Positions 1-6,421 of a stretch of DNA of 8,172 nt are shown piece after piece (position 1 is the stretch's first letter; each line of letters opens with the position of its first letter). The DNA comes from Terriglobia bacterium. Its GTDB lineage: Bacteria; Acidobacteriota; Terriglobia; UBA7540. The notes under the pieces are model-generated. The model searched no databases, was not told the DNA's origin, and was given only the letters and a program-made list of their open reading frames with translations. The position numbers and the translations under genes were made by a program. Location: the NCBI GenBank assembly GCA_030040515.1, contig JASHTO010000491.1:1-8172 (forward strand). The letters are read 5' to 3'.

Positions 1-15
1 ACCGTGTTATGAATT

Positions 16-30
16 GTCGCGATGCGCGAC
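16..30. repeat. Short inverted repeat upstream of the permease gene
   Basis: A perfect 6-bp inverted repeat, GTCGCG and CGCGAC, is separated by a 3-nt ATG loop. It lies about 165 nt upstream of the permease start, in a 194-nt leader with no convincing gene. It could be an operator half-site pair, part of an upstream gene's terminator, or chance in GC-rich DNA. It is followed by no T-run, so an intrinsic terminator is unlikely. I see no clear sigma-70 promoter between it and the gene. Confidence 0.2.
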
Positions 31-180
31 GGTGTGAGTCTAGGTTAGCCGCGCAGAAGATGTCAACGTTGCGAAGTCTCTTCCCCCGGCCCAAGCTTCC
101 GACGCAACCCTGTTCTCTTTTTTGGGAACCGCCAAAACCTCTTTTGCGTTTCACCGTCTAAGGAATAAATGCTTGTTTCG

Positions 181-185
181 GGAGG
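181..185 (+). promoter_or_regulatory. Ribosome binding site deciding the permease start
   Basis: GGAGG at 181-185 lies 9 nt before the ATG at 195 but only 3 nt before the in-frame GTG at 189. Normal Shine-Dalgarno spacing therefore favours ATG 195. The resulting protein, starting Met-Gly-Ala-Leu, is two residues shorter than the longest reading. Confidence 0.65.
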
Positions 186-194
186 AGTGTGTCC

Positions 195-2732
195 ATGGGC
201 GCATTGGTTGGTGATATTCGTTACGCCGCGCGGGTGCTGGCAAAGAATCCGGTCTTTACGGCCGTCGCAGTGCTCACGCTGGCACTGGGCATTGGGGCGA
301 ACACGGCAATCTTTACTTTGCTTGACCAAGTTCTGCTGCGCCTACTGCCCGTGAAGGAGCCGCAGCAATTGACCCTGCTCACCATGCGCGGCCATCACTA
401 CGGCAGCAACTGGGGCGGCAACGCCATTTCCTACCCGATGTACCACGATTTTCAGAGCCACAACGAAGTTTTTGAGGGAATGTTCTGCCGGTTCCCCACT
501 CACGTGAGCGTCACCTTCCAGGGCCGGGCGGAGCGTGACGCGGCGGAGCTGGTTTCGGGCACGTACTTCAACGTTCTGGGAGTCGGCATGGCGCTCGGCC
601 GGGGATTTACGCCGGAAGTGGACAAGATTGCCGAGGGGGCTCCCTATGTGGTGCTGAGCTACAACTTCTGGAAGCAGCGATTTGGCGGCGACCCTGCAAT
701 TCTGGGAAAGACTCTCACCGTTAACAAGAACGACATGACAGTGATCGGCGTGGCGCAGGCGGGTTTTGACGGCGTGGAATTGGGATACTCGCCCGAACTT
801 TTCATCCCCGTCATGATGCAGAAAGAGGTCCTGATCGTTCCCGAGGACATGCTGACCGATCGTCGCTCGCGCTGGGTGAACGCCTTCGGCCGCTTGAAGC
901 CCGGTGTGAGCATGAAGCAGGCGAAGGCGTCGCTGCAACCTTTCATGCACGCCATGCTGGAAGATGAAGTCAAGCAGGCAGCGTTTGCGCACGCCTCCGC
1001 CTACGACCGCGAGCAGTTTCTCAAGTGCTACATTGACCTTCTGCCAGGCTCGCAGGGGCGGTCATATTTCCGCCGCGAGCTCTCCACGCCGCTCTGGGTG
1101 CTGATGGCGATTACCGGTATGGTCTTGCTGATCGCCTGCGCCAATCTGGCCAATTTGCTGCTGGCGCGAGCCAGCGGGCGGCAAAAGGAAATCGCCGTGC
1201 GCCTGGCGGTGGGCGCGAGCCGCGGCAAAATCATCCGACAGCTTCTGGTTGAAACGCTGTTCCTTTCGTCACTCGGGGCCATCGCCGGCCTGGCGCTCGC
1301 CTACGGCGCGGACAAGGCTCTGATGGCGATCTATCTGCCTGAGAATTCCAGCGGCCTGAGCATCTCCGCCGCGCCCGATCTGCGCATTCTCCTCTTCACG
1401 CTGGTGGTGACGATTATCACTGGAATCGCCTTCGGACTCGTGCCTGCCCTGCGCACCACCCGCCCGGACATCGCGCGTACTCTCAAGGACCAGGCGGGCG
1501 CCGTGCTGGGTGGCGGCCACGGCGGACTGCGCAAATCGCTAGTGGTGGCGCAGGTGTCGCTCTCACTCTTGCTTCTGATCGGCGCGGGCCTCTTCCTCCG
1601 CACCCTGAAGAACCTGAGCAATCTCGGCCCGGGCTTTCCCGTGGAGCGGCTTCTCGGCTTCACCATTGACCCGTCGCTGAACGGCTACAACACGGAGCGC
1701 ATGAAGGTCTTCTATCAGCAATTGACGGACAGCCTGAAGACGATTCCCGGCGTGCAATCGGTGGGCTTGGCTGGCGTCCGGATTCTGGAGGACAACGAGT
1801 GGGACAGCAGCATGACCGTGGAGGGTTACAACCCCGCCAATCCTGACGACCGCGCCGAACCATACATGAATATGATCAGTCCGAATTACTTCGCCACGCT
1901 TGGGGTGCCCATCGTCCTGGGGCGTGATTTCACGCCCGACGATAATCGTGAGGTAAAAAAAGGCCCGCAGCCTGATGACTGGACCCCCATCGCCGTGATG
2001 ATCAACGAGAAATTCGCGCGCAAATATTTTCCGGGGCAGGACCCCATCGGGCGGCACCTCGGCTTCGGGATCGATCCCGGGACGCACACCGACATGGAAA
2101 TTATCGGCGTGGTGAAGGACATCAAATACACCAACCTGCGCGACGAGATTCCGCCGCAGGCTTACATTCCCTACCTGGGCAGCCACTTCCTCGGCGATAT
2201 GACGGTTTACCTGCGTACCGCCTTCGACCCCGACCAGGTCATGCCCGAAGTGCGGGCCAGAATGCGTGCGCTCGACGCTGGCCTGCCGATTTACGCCGTG
2301 CGCACCGAGGAAGTGCAGCTCAGCAATTCGCTCTCTACGGAGCGCATGATCGCCAGCCTCTCGACCGTGTTCGGATTTCTCGCCACGCTGCTGGCGGCGA
2401 TTGGACTCTACGGCGTGATGGCGTATTCCGTGGCGATGCGGAAGCGCGAAATCGGCATCCGCATGGCGCTGGGAGCGGAGCCCTCAAAGGTCGTGCGCAT
2501 GGTGATGAGCGATGTGCTGCTGTTGGTGGCGATCGGAGTTGGCGTGGGCGTGCCCGCGGCCATCGCGCTGATGCGTATGGTCGCGACGCAGCTCTATGGT
2601 CTTTCCGCGCACGACCCACTCACCTTGGCACTGGCCACCGGCGCGCTGGCACTCATCGCCTGCCTGGCGGGTTATCTGCCCGCCCTGCGCGCCAGCCGGC
2701 TCGACCCCATGGTGGCGCTGCGGTATGAATGA
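195..2732 (+). CDS. ADOP-type (duplicated orphan) FtsX/MacB-like permease
   Basis: An 845-residue integral membrane protein built from two tandem MacB/FtsX permease modules. Seen in the sequence: the N-terminal signature DIRYAARVLAKNP (7-19) followed by a membrane segment (about 20-48, with LALGIGANTA); a periplasmic core (about 50-295); a first FtsX domain with three membrane segments (about 298-322, 350-370, 397-420); a linking segment (about 447-468); a second periplasmic core (about 470-700); and a second FtsX domain (segments about 718-745, 771-793, 808-832). The cytoplasmic loop motif after the first helix of each FtsX domain is duplicated: KEIAVRLAVGAS at 331-342 and REIGIRMALGAE at 751-762. 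In MacB and LolC proteins this kind of loop couples to the ATPase. No ATPase gene lies beside it, which fits the ADOP family, named for large acidobacterial paralogue sets without a partner ATPase. The function of that family is not established and the substrate cannot be read here. The gene ends 2 nt before a hairpin repeat. Confidence 0.93.
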   Translation: MGALVGDIRYAARVLAKNPVFTAVAVLTLALGIGANTAIFTLLDQVLLRLLPVKEPQQLTLLTMRGHHYGSNWGGNAISYPMYHDFQSHNEVFEGMFCRFPTHVSVTFQGRAERDAAELVSGTYFNVLGVGMALGRGFTPEVDKIAEGAPYVVLSYNFWKQRFGGDPAILGKTLTVNKNDMTVIGVAQAGFDGVELGYSPELFIPVMMQKEVLIVPEDMLTDRRSRWVNAFGRLKPGVSMKQAKASLQPFMHAMLEDEVKQAAFAHASAYDREQFLKCYIDLLPGSQGRSYFRRELSTPLWVLMAITGMVLLIACANLANLLLARASGRQKEIAVRLAVGASRGKIIRQLLVETLFLSSLGAIAGLALAYGADKALMAIYLPENSSGLSISAAPDLRILLFTLVVTIITGIAFGLVPALRTTRPDIARTLKDQAGAVLGGGHGGLRKSLVVAQVSLSLLLLIGAGLFLRTLKNLSNLGPGFPVERLLGFTIDPSLNGYNTERMKVFYQQLTDSLKTIPGVQSVGLAGVRILEDNEWDSSMTVEGYNPANPDDRAEPYMNMISPNYFATLGVPIVLGRDFTPDDNREVKKGPQPDDWTPIAVMINEKFARKYFPGQDPIGRHLGFGIDPGTHTDMEIIGVVKDIKYTNLRDEIPPQAYIPYLGSHFLGDMTVYLRTAFDPDQVMPEVRARMRALDAGLPIYAVRTEEVQLSNSLSTERMIASLSTVFGFLATLLAAIGLYGVMAYSVAMRKREIGIRMALGAEPSKVVRMVMSDVLLLVAIGVGVGVPAAIALMRMVATQLYGLSAHDPLTLALATGALALIACLAGYLPALRASRLDPMVALRYE

Positions 2733-2734
2733 CC

Positions 2735-2792
2735 CGTAGGGGCAGGGCTTGTCCCTGCCCTTTGAAGGGCGACCGCAAGGGTCGCCCCTACG
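2735..2792. repeat. Double-hairpin dispersed repeat, copy A (complete)
   Basis: The element is bounded by a perfect 9-bp terminal inverted repeat, CGTAGGGGC (2735-2743) and GCCCCTACG (2784-2792). It holds two hairpins. Hairpin 1 has an 8-bp stem, GGGCAGGG (2740-2747) with CCCTGCCC (2753-2760), and loop CTTGT. Hairpin 2 has an 8-bp stem, GGGCGACC (2767-2774) with GGTCGCCC (2780-2787), and loop GCAAG. It occupies nearly all of the 61-nt gap between the convergent stop codons of the permease and the dehydrogenase. A related copy starts at 8126. The form suggests a REP- or MITE-like dispersed element; it carries no coding sequence. Family membership is inferred from two copies only. Confidence 0.8.
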
Positions 2793-2802
2793 ATCATTTT
2801 TT
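2753..2802 (+). terminator. Possible intrinsic terminator of the permease gene
   Basis: The second GC-rich hairpin of repeat copy A (2767-2787) is followed, after a 9-nt spacer, by six T residues at 2797-2802. This resembles a factor-independent terminator for rightward transcription from the permease. The gap between stem and T-run is longer than usual and the T-run lies inside the dehydrogenase stop region, so it may work weakly or not at all. On the leftward strand the hairpins follow the dehydrogenase stop closely but no T-run follows them. Confidence 0.35.
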
Positions 2803-3804
2803 CTTCAGCCGGCACTGTGGCAAATCCTTCACCTGCGGATTCACGAAGTTTTTCGGAAACTCTCCGCGCAAAATCTGCACCACCTGGTCGGACACCTGCC
2901 GGCGCATGCTCGCGTAGGACGATTCGCTGAGCGAGGCGTAGTGACAGGTAAACACCACGTTGTCAAATTCCGCCAGCGGATGCGGCAGGCGCAGCGGTTC
3001 GTTCTGGAGCACGTCGAGTCCGGCACCGGACAGTCGCCCGGAAGCGAGCGCGGCGGCCAGAGCGGTCTCGTCCACCACGGGCCCGCGCGCGGTGTTGATG
3101 AGGATCGCTCCCGTCTTCACCAGTGCCAGCGTCCGGGGATTGATCAGCTCGCGCGTCTCCTTCGTCACCGGTACGTTCAGTGAGATGATGTCCGCCTGGG
3201 GCAGCAGCTCATGCAAGCTCATCAAAGTGATGCCCATGGCACGCGCTGCATCTTCACTCAGGTAAGGATCGAACCCGATCACGTTCAATCCCAGGCCCTG
3301 AGCCTTGCGCGCCAGCGTCCTGCCATTTTTCCCGAGGCCGATGATTCCGAGCGTCTGGCCGCTCAGGCGCTTCATCGGACGCATCAGCGCGTCCATGCCC
3401 GGGACCCATTGGCCGGAGCGCGATTTGCGGTCCGCAAACGCAATCTTGCGAGTCACCGCGAAGATCAGCCCCAGGGTGTGTTCGGAAACTTCCTCCGAGC
3501 AGAAGTCCGGAACGTTGCCGATGACGATTCCGAACTCCGTGGCGGCGCCGATGTCGAGATTGTCGACGCCGATTCCCAGGCGCACCACTCCTTTCATCCG
3601 CGGTACAGCGGCAAAGAATGCGCGCGTGAGCGGCGTCGCACCCATCACGATGACTTCCGCATCCTCCGCCATGCGGATTCGCTCGGCGTCGCTCTCCGCC
3701 CTGCCGTAGCGCACTTCTCCGCCGGTTTGGCGAATCAATTCCTCGTCAAGACCGCACACGGGCCCTTCAACCCTCTCCGTGAAAACTACCAAGTGTTCGA
3801 ACAT
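2794..3804 (-). CDS. D-isomer-specific 2-hydroxyacid dehydrogenase (NAD-dependent)
   Basis: A 336-residue cytoplasmic oxidoreductase that would interconvert a 2-hydroxyacid and a 2-oxoacid using a nicotinamide cofactor. The N-terminal substrate-binding lobe includes RLGIGVDN (75-82). The inserted Rossmann domain (about 105-290) carries the GxGxxG loop G156-L-G158-K-N-G161. The acidic D179 at the end of the next strand points to NAD rather than NADP. The catalytic set of the family is complete: R240 in NTARG, D264, E269 in NEP, and H288. The usual Thr/Ser-Pro before the catalytic His is Thr-Cys here (TCHYAS). The C-terminus, with the typical FVNP (320-323), returns to the first lobe. There is no ACT or other regulatory domain, so it is not the long serine-pathway enzyme. 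The length suits phosphoglycerate-dehydrogenase-like, CtBP-like or hydroxypyruvate-reductase-like members; the true substrate cannot be assigned. The start ATG at 3804 has AAGGAG 15 nt upstream, a somewhat long spacing. Confidence 0.92.
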   Translation of the reverse strand: MFEHLVVFTERVEGPVCGLDEELIRQTGGEVRYGRAESDAERIRMAEDAEVIVMGATPLTRAFFAAVPRMKGVVRLGIGVDNLDIGAATEFGIVIGNVPDFCSEEVSEHTLGLIFAVTRKIAFADRKSRSGQWVPGMDALMRPMKRLSGQTLGIIGLGKNGRTLARKAQGLGLNVIGFDPYLSEDAARAMGITLMSLHELLPQADIISLNVPVTKETRELINPRTLALVKTGAILINTARGPVVDETALAAALASGRLSGAGLDVLQNEPLRLPHPLAEFDNVVFTCHYASLSESSYASMRRQVSDQVVQILRGEFPKNFVNPQVKDLPQCRLKKK

Positions 3805-3843
3805 AGTCGCGTGTTCCCTCTCCTTTCCAAGTAATGGAATAAG

Positions 3844-3849
3844 AATATA
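3844..3849 (-). promoter_or_regulatory. Candidate -10 element for the dehydrogenase
   Basis: On the - strand the hexamer TATATT lies about 40 nt upstream of the dehydrogenase ATG, in an AT-rich patch within GC-rich DNA. It would give a leader of about 33 nt containing the AAGGAG at 3820-3825. No good -35 hexamer is visible at 16-18 nt spacing, so the call rests on the -10 match and local base composition. Confidence 0.35.
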
Positions 3850-3917
3850 GGAAGCGGTGGGAAAAAAGCACGCAGGGAATTTTCGAGGTGAAGGGGCTCA
3901 GGAAGGGTATGACGATT

Positions 3918-4702
3918 TCATTTGATTTCGCCTGGTCCCTGAGCGAAGAGATCGTCCCAGAAATCCAACCGCCTCGCGCAGGGAAGCGGGATAGCTCCAA
4001 CCTTTTCGCCGAGCTGCATGGCCAACTGCGTTCTAGGATTCCACACAGGCCAGGTGGGCAGGCCCGGACCGTTGGGGTCACCGGTTTTTGCGAAGTTCAC
4101 CCAGTAGCCGATCATCGTGTCGGAGAGCTTTTGGTCGGCGGGCCCCCACGCCCAGTCACCGTGGTAATTCATGGCGTCGAAGACATAAAAAAGGTCCGCG
4201 CCGTGATATGCGCCGTAGCGGCTCGAGTTCGGCATGGGCGGCACACGGTCGAAGTAATACAGGAACCCTTTGGATTTTCCCGTCCGCGTTTGCAGGGTTA
4301 CCCAAGTGCGCACCGCGGCGGCAAACATCTCGTCCGTGACGCTGGCGATTTCCGAATGGAGGACTTTGTCTGCGGAGTTCACGGAATAGAGCTTCAAGTA
4401 TTCCGAGGCTTTTTCCCCGAAGCGGCGTTGAGCGATTGCATGCACTCCGGCCCGAAATTACCGGCGCTGCGGGTTCCCGGCCACGTTGCAGGAGCTTCCG
4501 GCGGGCGCCAGCGTAATGACCCAACAGGAGGTGCTGCGTAGGGTATGCCCTTGAATACGCGCACCCCCGGAGCCGCGGCCGCGGTTCCCGAAACCACGCC
4601 GCTCTGCGTTCGAACCAGGTCCGCCGCGCCGGTTCTCCACCACGCACTGCCGAAAAGGCAAAGCAAGGCGAGCAGGTCGCCGCGTTGTGCCATGAGGGTC
4701 AT
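3918..4702 (-). pseudogene. Type-B carboxylesterase remnant with internal deletion and frameshift
   Basis: Two pieces of one alpha/beta-hydrolase survive in different frames. The first frame (from ATG 4702, or in-frame ATG 4693) encodes a probable signal peptide (LLALLCLFG core) and then the family's N-terminal hallmarks: VRTQSGVVSG (30-39), VFKGIPYAAPPVGSLRWRPP (49-68) and the first disulfide cysteine in FGPECMQ (83-89). That frame stops at 4394. The second frame (open from 4445 to the stop at 3918) encodes the C-terminal part: FGEKASEYLKLYS, the catalytic-histidine region GAYHGADLFYVF (78-89) and YWVNFAKTGDPNG (114-126). Homology switches frame near 4421-4438. Roughly 90 plus 165 residues remain of a family normally about 500-550 long. 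The serine nucleophile elbow (GESAGG type) and the acidic triad residue are absent from all frames, so it cannot be an active esterase. It follows comM by 6 nt and probably shared its transcript. A collapsed assembly is the main alternative. Confidence 0.85.
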
Positions 4703-4708
4703 GAGGGA

Positions 4709-6241
4709 TTACGTCCAATAGCTGCGGTCAAGCGAGCGGTATTGGATGGCTTCGGAGAGGTGCTCGTTGCTGACGTTTTCCGCTCCGCCCAGGTCGGCAA
4801 TGGTGCGCGCGACTTTCAGAATGCGGTCATGGGCGCGGGCGGAAAGACCCAGGCGGTTCATGGCGCTCTCGAGCATCCGCTCACAATCGGGCGAGATGTT
4901 GCAGTACTTGCGAATCTGCCGCGAGCTCATTTGGGAATTGCAGTAAATCTTCTCCCCCTGGAAGCGTTCAAGCTGCCGCTCCCGCGCTTTGATGACGCGG
5001 GCGCGAATGTCGTCAGAAGATTCTCCGCCGGCATCCTGGCGCAATTCCTGAAAGCGCACGGCGGGCATATCGATGTGGATGTCGATGCGGTCAAGCAGCG
5101 GCCCCGAGATTTTCGAAACGTAGCGCTGAATCATGGGCGGCGTGCAGGTGCATTCGCGCGAAGGATCATTGAAGAATCCGCAGGGGCAGGGATTCATGGC
5201 GGCGGCCAGCATGAAGCGCGCGGGAAAGGTGAGCGTCATGGCGGCTCGCGCGATGGTGACCATGCCGTCTTCGAGCGGCTGGCGCAGAACTTCCAAAACG
5301 TTGCGCTGGAATTCCGGCAGCTCATCGAGAAACAGCACGCCGTTGTGCGCCAGGCTGACCTCGCCGGGGCGCGGCATCACTCCGCCGCCGATGAGTCCCG
5401 CGTCGGAAATGGTGTGGTGGGGCGAGCGAAATGGCCGCACGCCCACCAGGCCCGCTCCCGCTTCCAGCACGCCCGCCACGCTGTGAATCTTGGTGGTTTG
5501 AATCGCCTCGTCGAAAGTCAGCGAAGGCAAAATGGTGGGAATGCGTTTGGCCAACATCGTCTTGCCCGCGCCCGGCGGCCCGATCATCAGGATGTTGTGC
5601 CCGCCCGCAGTGGCCACTTCAATGGCGCGCTTGGCGTGGAGCTGGCCCTTGACGTCGCGAAAGTCCACGGAGTATTGCCCGGCCTGCGCCAGCATCTCTC
5701 CCGTATTCACGTGCGCGGGCTTGAACTCACGTGTCTCGTTGATCAAATCCAGCACTTCCGGCAGCGAACGGAGACCGAAGACCTGCACGCCCTGCACGAC
5801 GGCGGCTTCCGCGGCGTTTTCCTGGGGCAGAACCACCTTGCGAATACCCTTCTGCCGCGCCATGGTGGCGATGGAGAGCGCGCCCTTGATGGGCCGCAGG
5901 CTGCCGTCAAGCGATAGCTCACCGAGAAAGAGAATGTCTTTCAGCTCGCTCTTCAGCAGCGCGCCGGTAGTCCCCAGAATTCCCAGCGCGATGGGAAGAT
6001 CGAAACCGGAGCCTTCTTTCTTGACGTCCGCGGGGGCCAGATTCACCGTGATGTTCTGCCAGGGAAACTGCAAGCCGCAATTATTGATGGCGGAGCGGAT
6101 CCGTTCGCTGCTTTCGCGCACGGCAGCGTCAGGAAGGCCTACGGTCAGGAAAATGCCCTTTCCGGCGGTGACGTCAACTTCCACCTCCACCCGATAAGCA
6201 TCAATGCCAAAGACCGCGGCGCTTAAGGTTTTGAAGAGCAT
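4709..6241 (-). CDS. comM: ComM/YifB family Mg-chelatase-like AAA+ ATPase
   Basis: A 510-residue protein, the normal full length for the family. The N-terminal Lon-like ChlI domain (about 1-175) holds VGLPDAAVRESSERIRSA (34-51) and NLAPADVKKEGSGFDLPIAL (67-86). The AAA+ domain has Walker A GPPGAGKT (221-228), Walker B VLFLDE (302-307) and the following AAAMNPCPCG (346-355). With C364 and C366 the cysteines form the CPCG...CxC cluster typical of the family. The DRIDIHI segment (384-390) and a C-terminal Mg-chelatase domain (about 413-505) complete it. In Vibrio and related bacteria ComM is a hexameric helicase that promotes branch migration during integration of transformed DNA. The same family occurs in many species not known to be competent, so a general recombination role is possible here. 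The start ATG at 6241 has no clear Shine-Dalgarno sequence; a strong extended -10 lies 30 nt upstream. Downstream, the esterase remnant begins 6 nt after the stop. Confidence 0.95.
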   Translation of the reverse strand: MLFKTLSAAVFGIDAYRVEVEVDVTAGKGIFLTVGLPDAAVRESSERIRSAINNCGLQFPWQNITVNLAPADVKKEGSGFDLPIALGILGTTGALLKSELKDILFLGELSLDGSLRPIKGALSIATMARQKGIRKVVLPQENAAEAAVVQGVQVFGLRSLPEVLDLINETREFKPAHVNTGEMLAQAGQYSVDFRDVKGQLHAKRAIEVATAGGHNILMIGPPGAGKTMLAKRIPTILPSLTFDEAIQTTKIHSVAGVLEAGAGLVGVRPFRSPHHTISDAGLIGGGVMPRPGEVSLAHNGVLFLDELPEFQRNVLEVLRQPLEDGMVTIARAAMTLTFPARFMLAAAMNPCPCGFFNDPSRECTCTPPMIQRYVSKISGPLLDRIDIHIDMPAVRFQELRQDAGGESSDDIRARVIKARERQLERFQGEKIYCNSQMSSRQIRKYCNISPDCERMLESAMNRLGLSARAHDRILKVARTIADLGGAENVSNEHLSEAIQYRSLDRSYWT

Positions 6242-6270
6242 GAAGGCAACTCAGTGTCGCAAGGGCAGGC

Positions 6271-6279
6271 ATTATACCA
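6271..6279 (-). promoter_or_regulatory. Extended -10 promoter of comM
   Basis: Read on the - strand, this is TGGTATAAT: a perfect TATAAT with the TGn extension. Transcription would begin near 6264, giving a leader of about 23 nt before the comM ATG. No good -35 hexamer lies at 16-18 nt, which is acceptable for an extended -10 promoter. The short leader lacks a ribosome binding site. Confidence 0.6.
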
Positions 6280-6312
6280 GAGCGTGCCACGCGTATATGG
6301 AAAACGGCGTCC

Positions 6313-6345
6313 CCGGAAAGCTCCGGTTCGGGCTCAAAAGCGCCC
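6313..6345. repeat. Two small inverted repeats between divergent promoters
   Basis: CCGGA (6313-6317) pairs with TCCGG (6322-6326) across a 4-nt loop. GGGC (6330-6333) pairs with GCCC (6342-6345) across 8 nt. They lie between the leftward comM promoter and the rightward protease promoter, where an operator might sit. The stems are short and could be chance at this base composition. Confidence 0.2.
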
Positions 6346-6353
6346 AAGGTCAG

Positions 6354-6382
6354 TTGCAATACGATGTCTCAGGTGGGAGAAT
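6354..6382 (+). promoter_or_regulatory. Candidate sigma-70-like promoter of the S53 protease
   Basis: TTGCAA (6354-6359) and GAGAAT (6377-6382) are separated by exactly 17 nt. Each matches four of six consensus bases. Transcription would start near 6389, leaving a leader of about 33 nt that carries the strong ribosome binding site at 6409-6417. The arrangement is coherent but each hexamer is imperfect. Confidence 0.45.
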
Positions 6383-6408
6383 GTTGTTCCACAACCCCTC
6401 AGATTAAC

Positions 6409-6417
6409 GGAAGGAGG
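6409..6417 (+). promoter_or_regulatory. Strong ribosome binding site deciding the protease start
   Basis: GGAAGGAGG ends 4 nt before the ATG at 6422. The same frame stays open upstream to a GTG at 6254, but that extension would add 56 residues with no likeness to S53 propeptides and would cover the promoter region. The near-perfect Shine-Dalgarno sequence fixes the start at 6422. Confidence 0.85.
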
Positions 6418-6421
6418 CTTT

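Noticed and set aside
1563..2186. A 207-residue open frame on the - strand inside the permease gene
   Set aside because: It is antisense to conserved permease sequence, with no ribosome binding site or family likeness.
2735..2792. CRISPR-like or transposon-end reading of the hairpin repeat
   Set aside because: There is no spacer-repeat periodicity and no transposase. The two copies are over 5 kb apart with unrelated genes between, so a composite transposon is not supported.
3211..3834. A 207-residue open frame on the + strand opposite the dehydrogenase
   Set aside because: It mirrors the codon bias of the real gene on the - strand and shows no domain.
4156..4647. A third-frame open frame across the esterase remnant
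   Set aside because: Its translation lacks esterase motifs, which fall in the other two frames, so it is a shadow and not the bridging coding sequence.
4691..4707. CATGAGGG occurring twice at 9-nt spacing, suggesting a 9-bp tandem repeat
   Set aside because: There are only two units and they coincide with the two in-frame start codons of the esterase remnant; this is too little to call a repeat array.
4685..5917. A 410-residue open frame on the + strand opposite comM
   Set aside because: It lies entirely antisense to a full-length, motif-complete comM apart from its first bases. Its product is low in recognisable motifs, and long antisense frames are expected in GC-rich genes.
6254..6421. 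A 56-residue N-terminal extension of the S53 protease from GTG 6254
   Set aside because: It does not resemble a signal peptide or an S53 propeptide, it covers the promoter region, and a near-perfect ribosome binding site precedes the ATG at 6422.
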